Source of the DNA: UBA2266 sp964406945
Lineage (GTDB): Bacteria > Planctomycetota > Phycisphaerae > Sedimentisphaerales > Anaerobacaceae
Length of the DNA stretch: 58,193 nucleotides
Assembly (NCBI GenBank): GCA_964406945.1
Contig: CAYOTO010000021.1
Coordinates: 1-58,193 of the forward strand
Direction of reading: 5' to 3'
This document shows, piece by piece, positions 1-9,131 of the stretch (position 1 is its first letter; the number at the start of each line of letters is the position of its first letter). The notes beneath the pieces were generated by a model. The model made no database searches. It saw only the letters and a list, made by a program, of their open reading frames with translations, and had not been told where the DNA came from. Position numbers and translations under genes: made by a program.

Positions 1-55
1 TTTTGCCGAGTCAATTTCGCTGAATTCGGACCCACAGATTACTTCGAAGAGCCTT

Positions 56-2515
56 TTATCTCGCCTCTAGCCAGTGGCTGCGCCAGTACGCCTCATCCAC
101 CTCATATACGTCTATCGTCCCGTCGTCACTCGTCCCTCGTCCGTTCGTATCCCCCGGCCAGACGCCGAATCGCTTCATCTCCCGCACGTACTCCGGAGTG
201 GGTACAAAGCCGTCCATGTCGAACCGCTTGTTCTGCTCCAAAGCCCGCTTACCGTCGCGAATCATTGCGAGGATCTTCTGGTAATCCTCGTCCGCCGTAC
301 TCGCGAACACAGTCACCGGCTCGCCGGTCTTTTTGTCCCTGCACAGGCCGTAGCCGGCGCCCTCTTTCGCCAGCGGCGCCAGCAGGATCAGCGACTTTGC
401 CGGTCTGCTCAGGTTAAACATGCGATGTCGGCTCATCCTGCAGCGAATATCGTTAATGTCCGGGTTGGAAAGGACAAGCCCCAGATTATCCGAAATATAC
501 CTAGGCACAGGCAGCGTCTTGTCGTGGCAGCCCAGGCACCGCCTTTCAATCGCCTCGCCCGCGGCTTTGGAACTGGGCCACTTGCGATCCGACGTATCCA
601 ATCGGCTCTTCGGGAATCCGCCCACCTGCCCGGTTCCCAGCGCCGCATAAGTGCCCGGATACGGAATCCCCGCCTCAATCCAGTACCGCACCAGGTTTTC
701 CTGGCGTTTGCTGACCTTCACCCCGTGATGGCCGCCGTTAATTTTGTCCATAAGCGGACTCGCACTGGTCCCCACCGCCCGCGGCGGCAAATTCGTGCGC
801 TTCGCATCACGCCCGTCTATCACCTCCTGCCGCTGTGTCAATTCGTAATAGCTGTGCGAATAGATCGGGCCGCGATCACCTGTCATAACAACCCCGCCCT
901 CGCGTTTTTCGTAACTGTGACACTCTACGCAGTGCTCGTCCCATATCGGCTGAATGTCGCGCGGGTAATCTATTACCTCCGGCACGCCTTCTATCGGCTC
1001 GACCCTGCTCGGTTCGCTCCGCAGAGCCGCCACCGCCTCGGACCCCACATTAATCGGAGCCTTCGTCCGCTGCTCGTGACAACCCAGACAGCTCGTAGTT
1101 TCCCCGGGCCTGACCGTCAAAAAACTGTGCATCCGCTTGACCGAATTATCATTGTCATCGAGCGCCACGAAAAACAGACTCCGCATCGCCGGCAGCTCCA
1201 TATAAGCCGACCCGTCCTCTTCGACAGGCACCGTTCCCAGTATCCGCACCAGCGTGTACGTACCCCCGAAACTCACCGGCGGCATCTTGCCGCTGTAGTT
1301 AATCGGCTTCGGCAGCGTCTCCAGCACCAGCAGCTTTTTGATCTGGCCTCGCTCGACCCCGTCCATCCGCCGCCCGTTGTAAACATCCGCCAGCACCAGC
1401 CTGCCCGTCGCCTCCCGGGGCTCATCCCGATGCGGAATCACCCGCTCAGGCGCGTGCCGCACCAGTGGCCGCGGCTCATGCAACCACGCCCCGGCCTTCG
1501 CCGCCTCACCCCGTAGCTTGTAAACCAACTCGGATTCCCCATCGGCGTCAATCACATAAAGCCCATCGCCCCTGACCGCAATAAAACACGACTCTGAAAA
1601 CGCCCACGGATCCCGCCAATCCTCATCTTTGGTAACCTTCCGCGCCGCGCCGAGGTCGTCCGGCCCGCGTTTGGCCGTAACCACCGTAATCGCACCCCGA
1701 TGCTCGCTCCTACCGTGCCCCGGTGAAAATATCGAAACCACCTTGTTGTCCGTCCCCGGTATCGGCTTGGCGTCCAGCATCACCGTCCCCGGATGCATAT
1801 TCCCGTAATACACCATCTGCCCCGTTCCGTCCGGATTGCATGACCACAGATGATGAAACGCCACCCGACTTCGGTCGACATACTCCCACCTCTGATACAG
1901 CACCCGCCCGTCCGGCAGAGGCCACGGCGTATTGTCGTGCTCGATATTTGCCGATATCGCATGCATATTCCCGCCGTCACCGTCACACCTGTACAGCACC
2001 GCGACCTGAGTATACCAGCAGTTCACCCAGCGCCGACACCGACTCGAAATGAGCATTATCCCCCCGTCCGGCAGATACGTCGGCTCCATGTCATCGTACG
2101 GCCCGTCCGTCAACTGCCGCAGACCCGAACCGTCCGCATTAATCTCATACAAATGAAAATAATCGCTGCCACCCCTGCGGTACGAAAACAATATCTTCTC
2201 GCCCGAGTAGTGCACCGCCGGGTCACGCACCGCCCCGGCCATATCCTCCAGCAGCACATCCACGTCCCCGGTCCGCAGATTTAGCACGCAAAGCCGCCCC
2301 GCCTTGCCGTAAGCCTTCCAACCCTCGTCCATAGCATAATAGCCGAAGTTCTCGTACCAGTGCCCCCCCGCCCCCGGCTGGCGAACCGCAAACACTACCT
2401 TCTCAATCCCCGCCATCTCGCCCTGGCGAAACTCCTCCAGCATCCCCCCGCGCACAACCCCACAGACCCACAACATCAAGATTAGTGTCCCGGTAAAAAT
2501 CCGCCTCATAATCAT
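56..2515 (-). CDS. HzsA-like exported PD40 / cytochrome c protein
   Basis: Large exported protein, about 819 residues. A hydrophobic signal peptide is followed by WD40-like (PD40) beta-propeller repeats over roughly residues 50-330, with the usual DG..QLT and PDG.I.. patterns. Next comes a region resembling the hydrazine synthase alpha-subunit middle domain, ending at a CLGCH haem motif. Two more CxxCH motifs follow (CVECH, CLGCH), so up to three c-type haems may be bound in the periplasm. In planctomycetes such HzsA-related proteins are common and mostly of unknown function; true hydrazine synthase is limited to anammox bacteria, so an electron-transfer or sensing role is more likely. The reading frame opens with GTG at 2533; ATG at 2515 just before the signal peptide is preferred, without a strong ribosome binding site. 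It lies 87 bp after the sulfatase and is probably co-transcribed with it. Confidence 0.8.
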   Translation of the reverse strand: MIMRRIFTGTLILMLWVCGVVRGGMLEEFRQGEMAGIEKVVFAVRQPGAGGHWYENFGYYAMDEGWKAYGKAGRLCVLNLRTGDVDVLLEDMAGAVRDPAVHYSGEKILFSYRRGGSDYFHLYEINADGSGLRQLTDGPYDDMEPTYLPDGGIMLISSRCRRWVNCWYTQVAVLYRCDGDGGNMHAISANIEHDNTPWPLPDGRVLYQRWEYVDRSRVAFHHLWSCNPDGTGQMVYYGNMHPGTVMLDAKPIPGTDNKVVSIFSPGHGRSEHRGAITVVTAKRGPDDLGAARKVTKDEDWRDPWAFSESCFIAVRGDGLYVIDADGESELVYKLRGEAAKAGAWLHEPRPLVRHAPERVIPHRDEPREATGRLVLADVYNGRRMDGVERGQIKKLLVLETLPKPINYSGKMPPVSFGGTYTLVRILGTVPVEEDGSAYMELPAMRSLFFVALDDNDNSVKRMHSFLTVRPGETTSCLGCHEQRTKAPINVGSEAVAALRSEPSRVEPIEGVPEVIDYPRDIQPIWDEHCVECHSYEKREGGVVMTGDRGPIYSHSYYELTQRQEVIDGRDAKRTNLPPRAVGTSASPLMDKINGGHHGVKVSKRQENLVRYWIEAGIPYPGTYAALGTGQVGGFPKSRLDTSDRKWPSSKAAGEAIERRCLGCHDKTLPVPRYISDNLGLVLSNPDINDIRCRMSRHRMFNLSRPAKSLILLAPLAKEGAGYGLCRDKKTGEPVTVFASTADEDYQKILAMIRDGKRALEQNKRFDMDGFVPTPEYVREMKRFGVWPGDTNGRGTSDDGTIDVYEVDEAYWRSHWLEAR

Positions 2516-2620
2516 ATCAACCATCCACAACACGACATTAAAGACCCTGCCTGCAACAGCGGATCATATCGCACTTCGTCGCCCGAGGCGACACTATCAA
2601 CAATCAGCAGTAAATCACAA

Positions 2621-4267
2621 CTACTTCCCGATTCCCACTCTTTTGGCCCACCTGGCCCAATCCGCACTCATCCTCTTCACCCGCTCGGGCCGATCCGCCG
2701 CCAGGTCGTGCATCTCCGTCCGATCCTTCGACAGATCATACAGCCGCCACTTTTCATTTTTCAGTGCAACCAGTTTCCAGTTCCCTTCGCGAACCGCCCG
2801 GCCGCCCTCGTGCTCGAAGAACAACTGCTCATGTCCCTCGCGTCCCCCGCCCTTCAATATCGGCAGCAGGCTCTTACCGTCCAGTTCGGTCGAATCGTGC
2901 CCCTTATACCTGTCCGGATACCGCACTCTCGCCAGTTCCAGACACGTCGGCATAATATCCATTACATGCCCAACCTCGTCCGTCAGCGATCCGCCTTTGG
3001 CCTTCAATCCGGCGGGCCAGTGCACCACCAGCGGCGTATGGCAGCCGCCCTCATACGATTCCTTTTTCCAGTACCGAAACGGCGTATTAGAAGCACTCGC
3101 CCACGCCGGCCCGATCCCCGTATAAGTCGTCTGGGGCCCGACATCGGTCAGGCCCTGATACCGAATCTTTTGTCCATCCCGAGTCCAGCCGCTGCGATCG
3201 TAACCCGGCCTCGTTGGTATCTCCGGCGACGCCCCGTTGTCACAAAGGAACATAATCACCGTATTCTCGAACTGGCCCGTTTCCTTCAGCGTCTTCACAA
3301 TATCGCCGATCCCCTGGTCGACGCGATCGATCATCGCGGCATGAACCGTCATTTTCTTCGCCTGCAGCGCCTTTTCTTCATCGTTTAGCTTCTCCCACTC
3401 GTTGCCTCGATCCTGCACTTCCGGCAGCTCGGTCACCTCCTTATCCACCAGCCCCATCTCGACCATCCGCTCGTACCGCTCGGCCCGCAGCTTATCCCAG
3501 CCTTCCCTATATCGCCCTTCGTACTTTGCGATATCCTCGGCCCTGGCATGCAGAGGCCAGTGCGGCGCACAGTGAGCTACGTACAAAAAGAACGGCCGCT
3601 CACCCTCGCTCATCTGCTTGATGTAATCCACACTCCTGGCCGTCACCGCATCCGTAAAATAATAATCCTCCGACACTTCCTTGACCGCCTTCTCGCCGTC
3701 CACCAGCGAAAACGGATCCCAGTAGTTAATCACGCCCCAGATCACACCGTAATGCTCGTCGAACCCGCGATTCACCGGATATGTCTCCAACGGAGCAAAG
3801 GGCCGCTTCGGATCGTACCGATGGTCCAGCCACTTCTGATGCAATCGGCCGTCCTTCAACTGAGGCGTAAACGAAAGATGCCACTTACCCGCCATAGCCG
3901 TATTGTAGCCAGCCCCCTTCAAAGCCTCCGCTATCGTGATCCCGTTCCGCGTCAAACTCCGCCCGTTCCACCGCAGCCCGACCTTATGTGGATATTGTCC
4001 CGTCATCAGACTGGCCCGTGTCGGACAACACCTCGCACAGTTATAGAACTGCCTGAACCTCAAGCCGTTCTCCGCCAGCGAATCCAGATTCGGCGTCGCG
4101 ATCTCACCGCCGTAACACCCCGCATCCGAATACCCCATATCATCGGCCATTATCAAAACTATATTCGGCCTTATACTCTCGCCACGCGTCCGCACCGTTC
4201 CAGCCGCCCCAAGCCCGAGAACACTAACACCTACCATCTTCAAAAACAACCGCCGATCAATACCCAT
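2621..4267 (-). CDS. Tat-exported sulfatase (arylsulfatase A family)
   Basis: Formylglycine-dependent sulfatase of 548 residues, the usual length. The N-terminus has a twin-arginine motif (DRRLFLK, residues 4-10) and a hydrophobic stretch, so it is probably exported folded by Tat. The metal-binding start of the alkaline-phosphatase fold (IVLIMADDMGY) is followed by the signature CCPTRASLMTG, a CxPxR motif with Cys80 as the residue to be converted to formylglycine. The later metal-site motif LCDNGASPE is present. It should hydrolyse sulfate esters, most likely on polysaccharides, but the exact substrate cannot be read from sequence. It is followed by the HzsA-like gene on the same strand. A GGTGG sequence 3 nt before the ATG is a weak ribosome binding site. 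Confidence 0.93.
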   Translation of the reverse strand: MGIDRRLFLKMVGVSVLGLGAAGTVRTRGESIRPNIVLIMADDMGYSDAGCYGGEIATPNLDSLAENGLRFRQFYNCARCCPTRASLMTGQYPHKVGLRWNGRSLTRNGITIAEALKGAGYNTAMAGKWHLSFTPQLKDGRLHQKWLDHRYDPKRPFAPLETYPVNRGFDEHYGVIWGVINYWDPFSLVDGEKAVKEVSEDYYFTDAVTARSVDYIKQMSEGERPFFLYVAHCAPHWPLHARAEDIAKYEGRYREGWDKLRAERYERMVEMGLVDKEVTELPEVQDRGNEWEKLNDEEKALQAKKMTVHAAMIDRVDQGIGDIVKTLKETGQFENTVIMFLCDNGASPEIPTRPGYDRSGWTRDGQKIRYQGLTDVGPQTTYTGIGPAWASASNTPFRYWKKESYEGGCHTPLVVHWPAGLKAKGGSLTDEVGHVMDIMPTCLELARVRYPDRYKGHDSTELDGKSLLPILKGGGREGHEQLFFEHEGGRAVREGNWKLVALKNEKWRLYDLSKDRTEMHDLAADRPERVKRMSADWARWAKRVGIGK

Positions 4268-4410
4268 AATCCACCAATAAAAACATCACCGTACAATGGA
4301 CGGCTTCCAAATTATTCAGCCCAGGCACTCTATGGGATTGTCCGTCCGGACATATAACACCATCGCCAGGGCCGACTCATCGCGGAACAACGACCACAAT
4401 TCAACCTTTT

Positions 4411-5178
4411 CTAGTTTTGACTTTTCTCAAAAACCATCCGCCTATCGCCACCCTCTTCCCGGACAGTCAAATTGCCGTCACCGCCGATCTCACCGCGAGC
4501 AACGCTGTCATCAATATCAATCACGATCTCGTCACCATCAGCACTCCACTTTCCTGACTGCGACATGCCCTCCTCGATAACATCAACTGCTCCACCGGCC
4601 TTTACAAGCAGTTCCACATCATCGCCCTGCATCTCCCACCGACCGAGGAACGGATTGGTGACCTCTTCCACCGCTGCCGAATCTCTCTCGAACACATACT
4701 CATCATCGCCATCCCTCTCGTGCAGTATCATCCGCCCGCCCGAAGTCATCTCGGCCGTGTATTCTTCCTCGTCCACGTTAATAACCACCCGATCACCGTC
4801 CATGCGCCAACTTCCCGGGTATTCATCGTCATCGCCCACTTCCGTGGCCAAAACCCCCCCGTCCGCATCCAGCCGGATCGTCAATTCCGGGTCCTGCCCG
4901 TCAACTGTCCGCCAGGCGCCGACAAACGCCTTACCCGCCTCGGCCTGAATCTCAGCCGCGACGGTCTTGATCTTCGGCTCGAGAAATTCCTTCTGCTGAG
5001 ACGTCCAGACCTGCCCCGTAACGGTATCCACCACGAAACACAGCGTATCCGTGCAGGCAATCTGAAACCGCCCCACAACCTCCCGCGGACCAATTCGCGC
5101 TGTCCCGAGCCCCAGAAAAACAACCCCCGCCAGCAAAAACCCAATCACTACACTCTTAAGATCGACATGCACCTTCAT
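4411..5178 (-). CDS. Membrane-anchored protein with two lipocalin-like repeats
   Basis: Not assigned to a family. The start at 5178 is chosen because GGAGG lies 8 nt upstream; the frame is open five codons further. Residues about 8-28 form one hydrophobic segment (signal anchor). Two related acidic beta-rich repeats follow, beginning FVGAWR... and FLGRWEMQG..., each reading like a 'value model' domain (GSWRMDGDRVVINVD / GKWSADGDEIVIDID). Such repeats resemble the small beta-barrel domains often found in planctomycete exported proteins; this is inference. It is 143 bp upstream of the sulfatase on the same strand, perhaps in one transcript. Confidence 0.7.
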   Translation of the reverse strand: MKVHVDLKSVVIGFLLAGVVFLGLGTARIGPREVVGRFQIACTDTLCFVVDTVTGQVWTSQQKEFLEPKIKTVAAEIQAEAGKAFVGAWRTVDGQDPELTIRLDADGGVLATEVGDDDEYPGSWRMDGDRVVINVDEEEYTAEMTSGGRMILHERDGDDEYVFERDSAAVEEVTNPFLGRWEMQGDDVELLVKAGGAVDVIEEGMSQSGKWSADGDEIVIDIDDSVARGEIGGDGNLTVREEGGDRRMVFEKSQN

Positions 5179-5584
5179 AGCGTCTGCCTCCACGATAAAA
5201 CAGTCATTTTCCCCGTTTTTACCACACCCTCGACCCGACGCATTTTACCAAATCACAATCCGGATCACAAGATTTTCCCAATGGGCGGCTCCAGCGCTCC
5301 AGGGGTGTACGAAAATAATGTGGCGAAAATGTATATAGACATCTGTCATGCTAAGCCCCCTCGCCATGTCATGCTGAGCGCAGCGAAGCATCTGGGCAGC
5401 GAAAGAGATTTAAGGCCGAAATTCGGTCGATATGCCACAAATCATTAGTGCACCCGCTCCAGCCCAAACTCAGAAAGGTGTATAACTATTTCAGTCGACG
5501 ACTGCGAGCAGTACATTGACACAGGAAAAGCAAACGCCTAAAATGCCGAGCCTTGACCACAATAATTGCAAAGGAAAACACAAT
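5179..5584. other. Intergenic region with a dispersed repeat copy
   Basis: No gene is seen. At 5368-5397 lies a copy, reversed, of a short dispersed repeat that recurs at 52258-52287, 53478-53507 and 58168-58193 (pattern GGCCAGAT.CTTCGC...GCTCAG.ATGAC). A small palindrome CCGAAATTCGG follows. Confidence 0.6.
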
Positions 5585-6085
5585 ATGAATATCCGCCAGG
5601 AAACTCCCTCGGACGTTGACGCAATTACTCACGTCACTAAGCTGGCGTTCGAGAACCACCCCTACAGCCGGAATACCGAACAGTTCATAATAGAAGCCCT
5701 GCGGGCCGCCGATGCACTCACGGTCTCACTCGTCGCCGAAATCGACGGCGAACTGGTGGGCCACCTGGCCTTCTCCCCGGTAACGCTCTCCGACGGCATC
5801 GAAGACTGGTACGGCCTGGGGCCGATCTCCGTATTGCCCGCATGCCAGCGCCGCGGCATCGGAACCGCCCTGCTGAACGCCGGCCTCGCAAAACTCAAGG
5901 ACCTCGGCGCCCGGGGCTGTCTGACCGTGGGCGACCCCGGCTTCTACGAACGCTTCAGCTTCAAAAGCCCCCGTAACCTCAGCCACGAAGGCGTCCCGCA
6001 GGAAAACTTTCTCGCCCTGCCCTTCGCCGGCAAAATCCCCGCCGGCGCCGTACAATTCCACCCCGCCTTCGCCGCAACAGAATAA
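5585..6085 (+). CDS. GNAT family N-acetyltransferase
   Basis: Acetyltransferase of about 166 residues in the YhbS-like branch of GNAT enzymes. The acetyl-CoA binding motif is clear: ISVLPACQRRGIGTALL followed by a helix and the GDPGFYERFSF strand typical of this branch. The reading frame extends upstream to a TTG at 5516, but ATG 5585 is preferred because AAGGAAAA precedes it and because the homologous fold begins right there (MNIRQETPSDVDAI). The substrate is unknown. It stands alone on the plus strand. Confidence 0.88.
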   Translation: MNIRQETPSDVDAITHVTKLAFENHPYSRNTEQFIIEALRAADALTVSLVAEIDGELVGHLAFSPVTLSDGIEDWYGLGPISVLPACQRRGIGTALLNAGLAKLKDLGARGCLTVGDPGFYERFSFKSPRNLSHEGVPQENFLALPFAGKIPAGAVQFHPAFAATE

Positions 6086-6302
6086 CATACGGGCAAGACA
6101 ACGTCAACCAGCCTGCGGACCTGCGGAGGCCACACAGGCCGCCGGACAATATATTGATAGCACGTTCGACCGTTCTGTCCACCGTCTTCCCGGCCTTCAC
6201 ACTCCCATTCTGGGCGTCGAGACTGTAAAGAGGCTCAGCGTGGTCGGCTGACCCGGCGACTTACAAAGAACCCGGTACCCGGCCGTGTCTTACATCTAAC
6301 GA
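6086..6302. other. Intergenic region
   Basis: About 217 bp between convergent genes. No gene, RNA or clear terminator was recognised. Confidence 0.4.
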
Positions 6303-7067
6303 CTACTGGTACGCTTTCAGGAGCTTCTCTGCATGGGACGTTCCGGGAGGTAGTATTTTGATTAATCCCTCCTCTTCATTATATTCGATCTTCCTTTCCT
6401 CATGTAGCTTTCGCAAAGTTCTTTTGAAGTAAGCTTTGTTGCTGCATTCCGTCCAACGAAGGAGATCATCAAAACTTAGCGCCTTGATTTCAGAGGCCAA
6501 GAAAACAAGGATTTGATTTGGCATAGACATCTTCGCATCAAGAATTCGCTTTATTCTTTGATCTTTCCATATTAAAGGGATTCGTCTTTCGGCTATGGCA
6601 TCAACAATTTTTTGAGCTTCGTCCATGGACGGAAGTTGATGAAACACTCGAACTAACTCGGCCATAATCCAACTGGCAATTGACAGCACAGCCACCGAAT
6701 CCACATGATTCGGGTCCACATCGCCTCCGACGTGGCCTACACTTCTGCTGTTCCGGATTTCATAAAGCGCCGGCAACAACCGCGGGATTAGTATTTGAAG
6801 GCTTCGCGGCACATGCGAATTCTGTTCTAATCTGCGACATGCGTCCACGAAGTTACTTGGCTTTTCTGGTACTGATGCAAAATTACCACTACCATGGCCA
6901 TTAAGAATCGTATAGACAATTTCACAAAAGTGACCACCGCTCAATTCTGAAGGTCTCCACCTTTGTTCAATGTAATGCTGAACTATACTCCGAAACTCAT
7001 TGATCAGAGGATTTCTTAAGCCATCTGGGATTGCAGCAAGAGCTTGTTGTGTTCTATTAAGATTCAT
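6303..7067 (-). CDS. HEPN-motif protein with C-terminal winged-helix region
   Basis: Protein of 254 residues of an unnamed family. The helical middle contains LYEIRNSRSVGHVGG, where Arg105-Asn106 and His112 form an R(N)x5H pattern matching the RX4-6H catalytic motif of HEPN ribonucleases. The C-terminal 70 residues (FDDLLRWTE...YFKRTLRKLHEERKIEYNEEEGLIKILPPG) look like a winged helix. A HEPN RNase would cleave RNA, as in toxin-antitoxin or abortive-infection systems; this is inference from the motif. The ATG overlaps the stop of the upstream gene by one base (TAATG), so the two are translationally coupled. Base composition is markedly AT-richer than the neighbours, which suggests horizontal transfer. 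Confidence 0.72.
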   Translation of the reverse strand: MNLNRTQQALAAIPDGLRNPLINEFRSIVQHYIEQRWRPSELSGGHFCEIVYTILNGHGSGNFASVPEKPSNFVDACRRLEQNSHVPRSLQILIPRLLPALYEIRNSRSVGHVGGDVDPNHVDSVAVLSIASWIMAELVRVFHQLPSMDEAQKIVDAIAERRIPLIWKDQRIKRILDAKMSMPNQILVFLASEIKALSFDDLLRWTECSNKAYFKRTLRKLHEERKIEYNEEEGLIKILPPGTSHAEKLLKAYQ

Positions 7068-7531
7068 TACATAAGCCCAAGATGTCTACGCCCTTCATCT
7101 GTGACATAAAAGTCCCGACCTGCTTTTACACAAAAACCTTTGGAAGCATTCTTGGCCAAGCAGCCTGCTGTATTGCTAAAACGTGACTGGTGAGCATCTT
7201 TATTAGCCTGAGTAACATCACCTGTTTTAACCATTTCACTCCCTTTTTGATGTAACCATTCTGCCGTTGCAAGAAATCTATCTACTTGGGTTTTGGTCGC
7301 GTTAGTCCGTTGGAGAAATTGAGGCAGTGCTTCATCTGTAACCGCACAAGGGGTTTGATTCCCAAATGCTTGGGGTGAGTCAGAAGATGGCGGGGGTGAA
7401 ACAGGTGCTATTTTGATAATCTCACGAGCACTTTTTAAGATCTTATCCATTTGCTCAGCTAACCATTTCTGCTCGCCTTCACCAGAAAACTTGAACTGCC
7501 CGACCTGCACTTCAATCTTTGCATCTGCCAT
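7067..7531 (-). CDS. Partner protein of the HEPN module
   Basis: About 154 residues, not recognised by name. The start at 7531 has GGAG 9 nt upstream; the frame is open 11 codons further. The N-terminus is a small beta segment (KIEVQVGQFKFSGEGEQKWL), followed by a Pro/Ser-rich linker around residues 40-60 and a helical C-terminal domain ending in a winged-helix-like strand pair (FCVKAGRDFYVTDEGRRHLG). It is coupled to the HEPN gene by the TAATG overlap, and both are AT-rich. It may be the antitoxin, sensor or DNA-binding partner. Confidence 0.65.
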   Translation of the reverse strand: MADAKIEVQVGQFKFSGEGEQKWLAEQMDKILKSAREIIKIAPVSPPPSSDSPQAFGNQTPCAVTDEALPQFLQRTNATKTQVDRFLATAEWLHQKGSEMVKTGDVTQANKDAHQSRFSNTAGCLAKNASKGFCVKAGRDFYVTDEGRRHLGLM

Positions 7532-7734
7532 TTCGTAAGTCTCCTGCAAATTTTCCTGTTTCATAGGTCTCAGAGAGAGTCACTTATTTTTGGCTCATAT
7601 GTTTGAAATACGCATTCAGTAAACCGGCGGAAGGAGAGACATGTACCTGAAATCTAAGCTGGCAGCGACTTCCCATACCGCACCATCGCCCTCTCCAAGC
7701 TTGATAACGTCTGGCCTGCTCGAAGCGGGGCCTG

Positions 7735-7780
7735 AAAAAAAATAAGGCCGCGGGCCGTTCACGAACGGGCCTGCGGCCTT
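7735..7780 (-). terminator. Rho-independent terminator of tRNA-Asn
   Basis: On the minus strand a GC-rich hairpin with one bulge (arms 7744-7760 and 7763-7780, loop of two bases) is followed by eight T. It lies just downstream of the tRNA and ends its transcript. Confidence 0.85.
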
Positions 7781-7786
7781 TAAGAA

Positions 7787-7859
7787 CTCCCCGAGTAGGA
7801 CTCGAACCTACAACCTAGCGGTTAACAGCCGCTCGCTCTACCAATTGAGCTATCGGGGA
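7787..7859 (-). tRNA. tRNA-Asn (GTT)
   Basis: A 73-nt cloverleaf on the minus strand. The acceptor stem pairs TCCCCGA with TCGGGGA, discriminator G. The D-arm (AGCTCAATTGGTAGAGC) and T-arm (GTAGGTTCGAGTCCTAC) are canonical. The anticodon loop CTGTTAA gives anticodon GTT, asparagine. CCA is not encoded. Confidence 0.97.
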
Positions 7860-7999
7860 ATCAGCCGATCATGCAGACGAAATCTACAGTCCATCTACCG
7901 GCTAAACCTGTATTATGCCATAGCATTGTCGGCATTTCAAGCAAGTTTGTCAAAGCTAAGTAAAAAATTCCGCCAACGCCAAAATACCTGCCCTGCACC

Positions 8000-8028
8000 T
8001 TTACTTACGACCGATGTTTAGATATAAT
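8000..8028 (+). promoter_or_regulatory. Strong sigma70-type promoter of the leader RNA/kinase
   Basis: TTTACT at 8000-8005 and a perfect TATAAT at 8023-8028 are separated by 17 bp. Transcription should begin near 8033-8035, which is where the first stem of the structured RNA starts. Confidence 0.75.
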
Positions 8029-8032
8029 AAGT

Positions 8033-8261
8033 GTTTACCTCCAGTCGAGGTAAGCGGATCGACAATCCGCCGCGGCCGGGACTGAAGTTTTCTGCTTTTT
8101 TCCAGCGAAAAAACGGAAGATTCCCACGCTGTTTACGTCTTGTAAGATGTATCCGAGGCGGACCGGGGTGCGATTCCGCGGAACAGTAGCAGCTTTAACA
8201 GCATCCTATCGGTACAGGTAAGGCTCGTTAGTCCGTAAACGTTGCTGATTCTGCACCAAAA
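8033..8261 (+). ncRNA. Candidate structured leader or small RNA upstream of the kinase
   Basis: About 229 nt without an open frame, starting at the predicted transcription start. A 9-bp hairpin (8033-8041 with 8047-8055, one G-U) has loop CAGTC, which is complementary to GACTG at 8080-8084 and could form a pseudoknot. A second hairpin pairs GCGGAT (8054-8059) with ATCCGC (8065-8070); it shares two bases with the first. An A/T-rich hairpin lies near 8095-8117. A 7-bp stem GTTTACG (8131-8137) / CGTAAAC (8234-8240) closes a domain of about 110 nt; the 5' GTTTAC could also pair with the 3' strand. No match to tmRNA, RNase P RNA, SRP RNA or common riboswitches was recognised. The kinase start has no clear ribosome binding site, so the structure may control translation. 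Confidence 0.5.
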
Positions 8262-9131
8262 ATGGGCAAAAGTGTACTAAATGTCGGTGGTTACACAATC
8301 CTCAAACGCCTTGGAACCGGTGCGCGCAGCACAATTTACCTGGCAAATGACGGCGACGAATACGACAGCGTAGCCCTCAAACGCGTAATCTTCGAAAAAC
8401 CCGAGGACAGCCGCGTTTTCGAGCAGATGGAAAACGAATACAAAGTCGCCAACAAAATCGACCACCCCTACGTCCGAAAATGCTACGAGTTGACCAAGAT
8501 CCGCAGCATGTTCAAGGTCAAGGAAATGCTCCTCTCCATGGAGTATTTCGAGGGCAGAAGCCTCGAAGAAGGCCCGGCCCTGAGCCTGGTCGACGTAATG
8601 CTGATATTCCGCATGGTCGCCAACGGCCTAAATGCAATGCACCAGCAGGGCTACGTCCACTGCGATATGAAGCCCAACAACATACTCTTCGACCGCAAAG
8701 GCTCGCTCAAAATCATTGACCTCGGCCAGAGCTGCAAAATCGGAACCACCAAAAAGCGAATCCAGGGAACCCCCGACTACATAGCCCCCGAACAGGTCAA
8801 ACGCAGACCAATGGGCCCCAAAACCGACATATTCAACCTCGGCGCAACCATGTACTGGGCCCTGACCGGCAAACATGTGCCGACCCTGATCCCCAAGAAA
8901 AACAAGTACGGCATGATGGAAACGCCCAAAGACATCACCTGCAAAGCACCCCACGAAATAAAATCCAAAATCCCCGTCAATCTCTCCAAACTCGTAGTTG
9001 AGTGCATCCAGGAAAATCCAGCCGGTCGCCCCCGCAACATGATGGACATCATACAGTCGCTGGACATGATGATACACAGTTTGCTCGGCAGCAAGATTAA
9101 AGCGAACAAGAATGGCGCAAACGGCAATTGA
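8262..9131 (+). CDS. Cytoplasmic Ser/Thr protein kinase (Hanks type)
   Basis: A bare kinase domain of 289 residues. The glycine loop GTGARSTIY, the ATP-anchoring Lys40 (VALKRV), the catalytic loop HCDMKPNN with Asp135, a DLG in place of DFG, and YIAPEQ are in the expected order. There is no transmembrane or PASTA domain, so it is probably soluble. HCD replaces the usual HRD, so activation-loop regulation may be unusual. No ribosome binding site precedes the ATG; the long structured leader runs right up to it. The gene overlaps the metallophosphoesterase by 20 nt, forming a kinase-phosphatase pair. Confidence 0.93.
   Translation: MGKSVLNVGGYTILKRLGTGARSTIYLANDGDEYDSVALKRVIFEKPEDSRVFEQMENEYKVANKIDHPYVRKCYELTKIRSMFKVKEMLLSMEYFEGRSLEEGPALSLVDVMLIFRMVANGLNAMHQQGYVHCDMKPNNILFDRKGSLKIIDLGQSCKIGTTKKRIQGTPDYIAPEQVKRRPMGPKTDIFNLGATMYWALTGKHVPTLIPKKNKYGMMETPKDITCKAPHEIKSKIPVNLSKLVVECIQENPAGRPRNMMDIIQSLDMMIHSLLGSKIKANKNGANGN

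Noticed and set aside
74..1516. Long plus-strand open frame opposite the HzsA-like gene
   Set aside because: Arg/Pro/His-rich translation with no family features; it is the shadow of a GC-rich minus-strand gene.
56..2515. True hydrazine synthase alpha subunit (anammox)
   Set aside because: Only the HzsA-like domain is shared; HzsB/C and other anammox genes are absent and such homologues are common in planctomycetes.
8033..8261. SRP or tmRNA gene upstream of the kinase
   Set aside because: AGCAGC and a small hairpin recall the SRP core, but the GNRA-type tetraloop and conserved opposite strand are missing, and there is no tmRNA tag or acceptor end.
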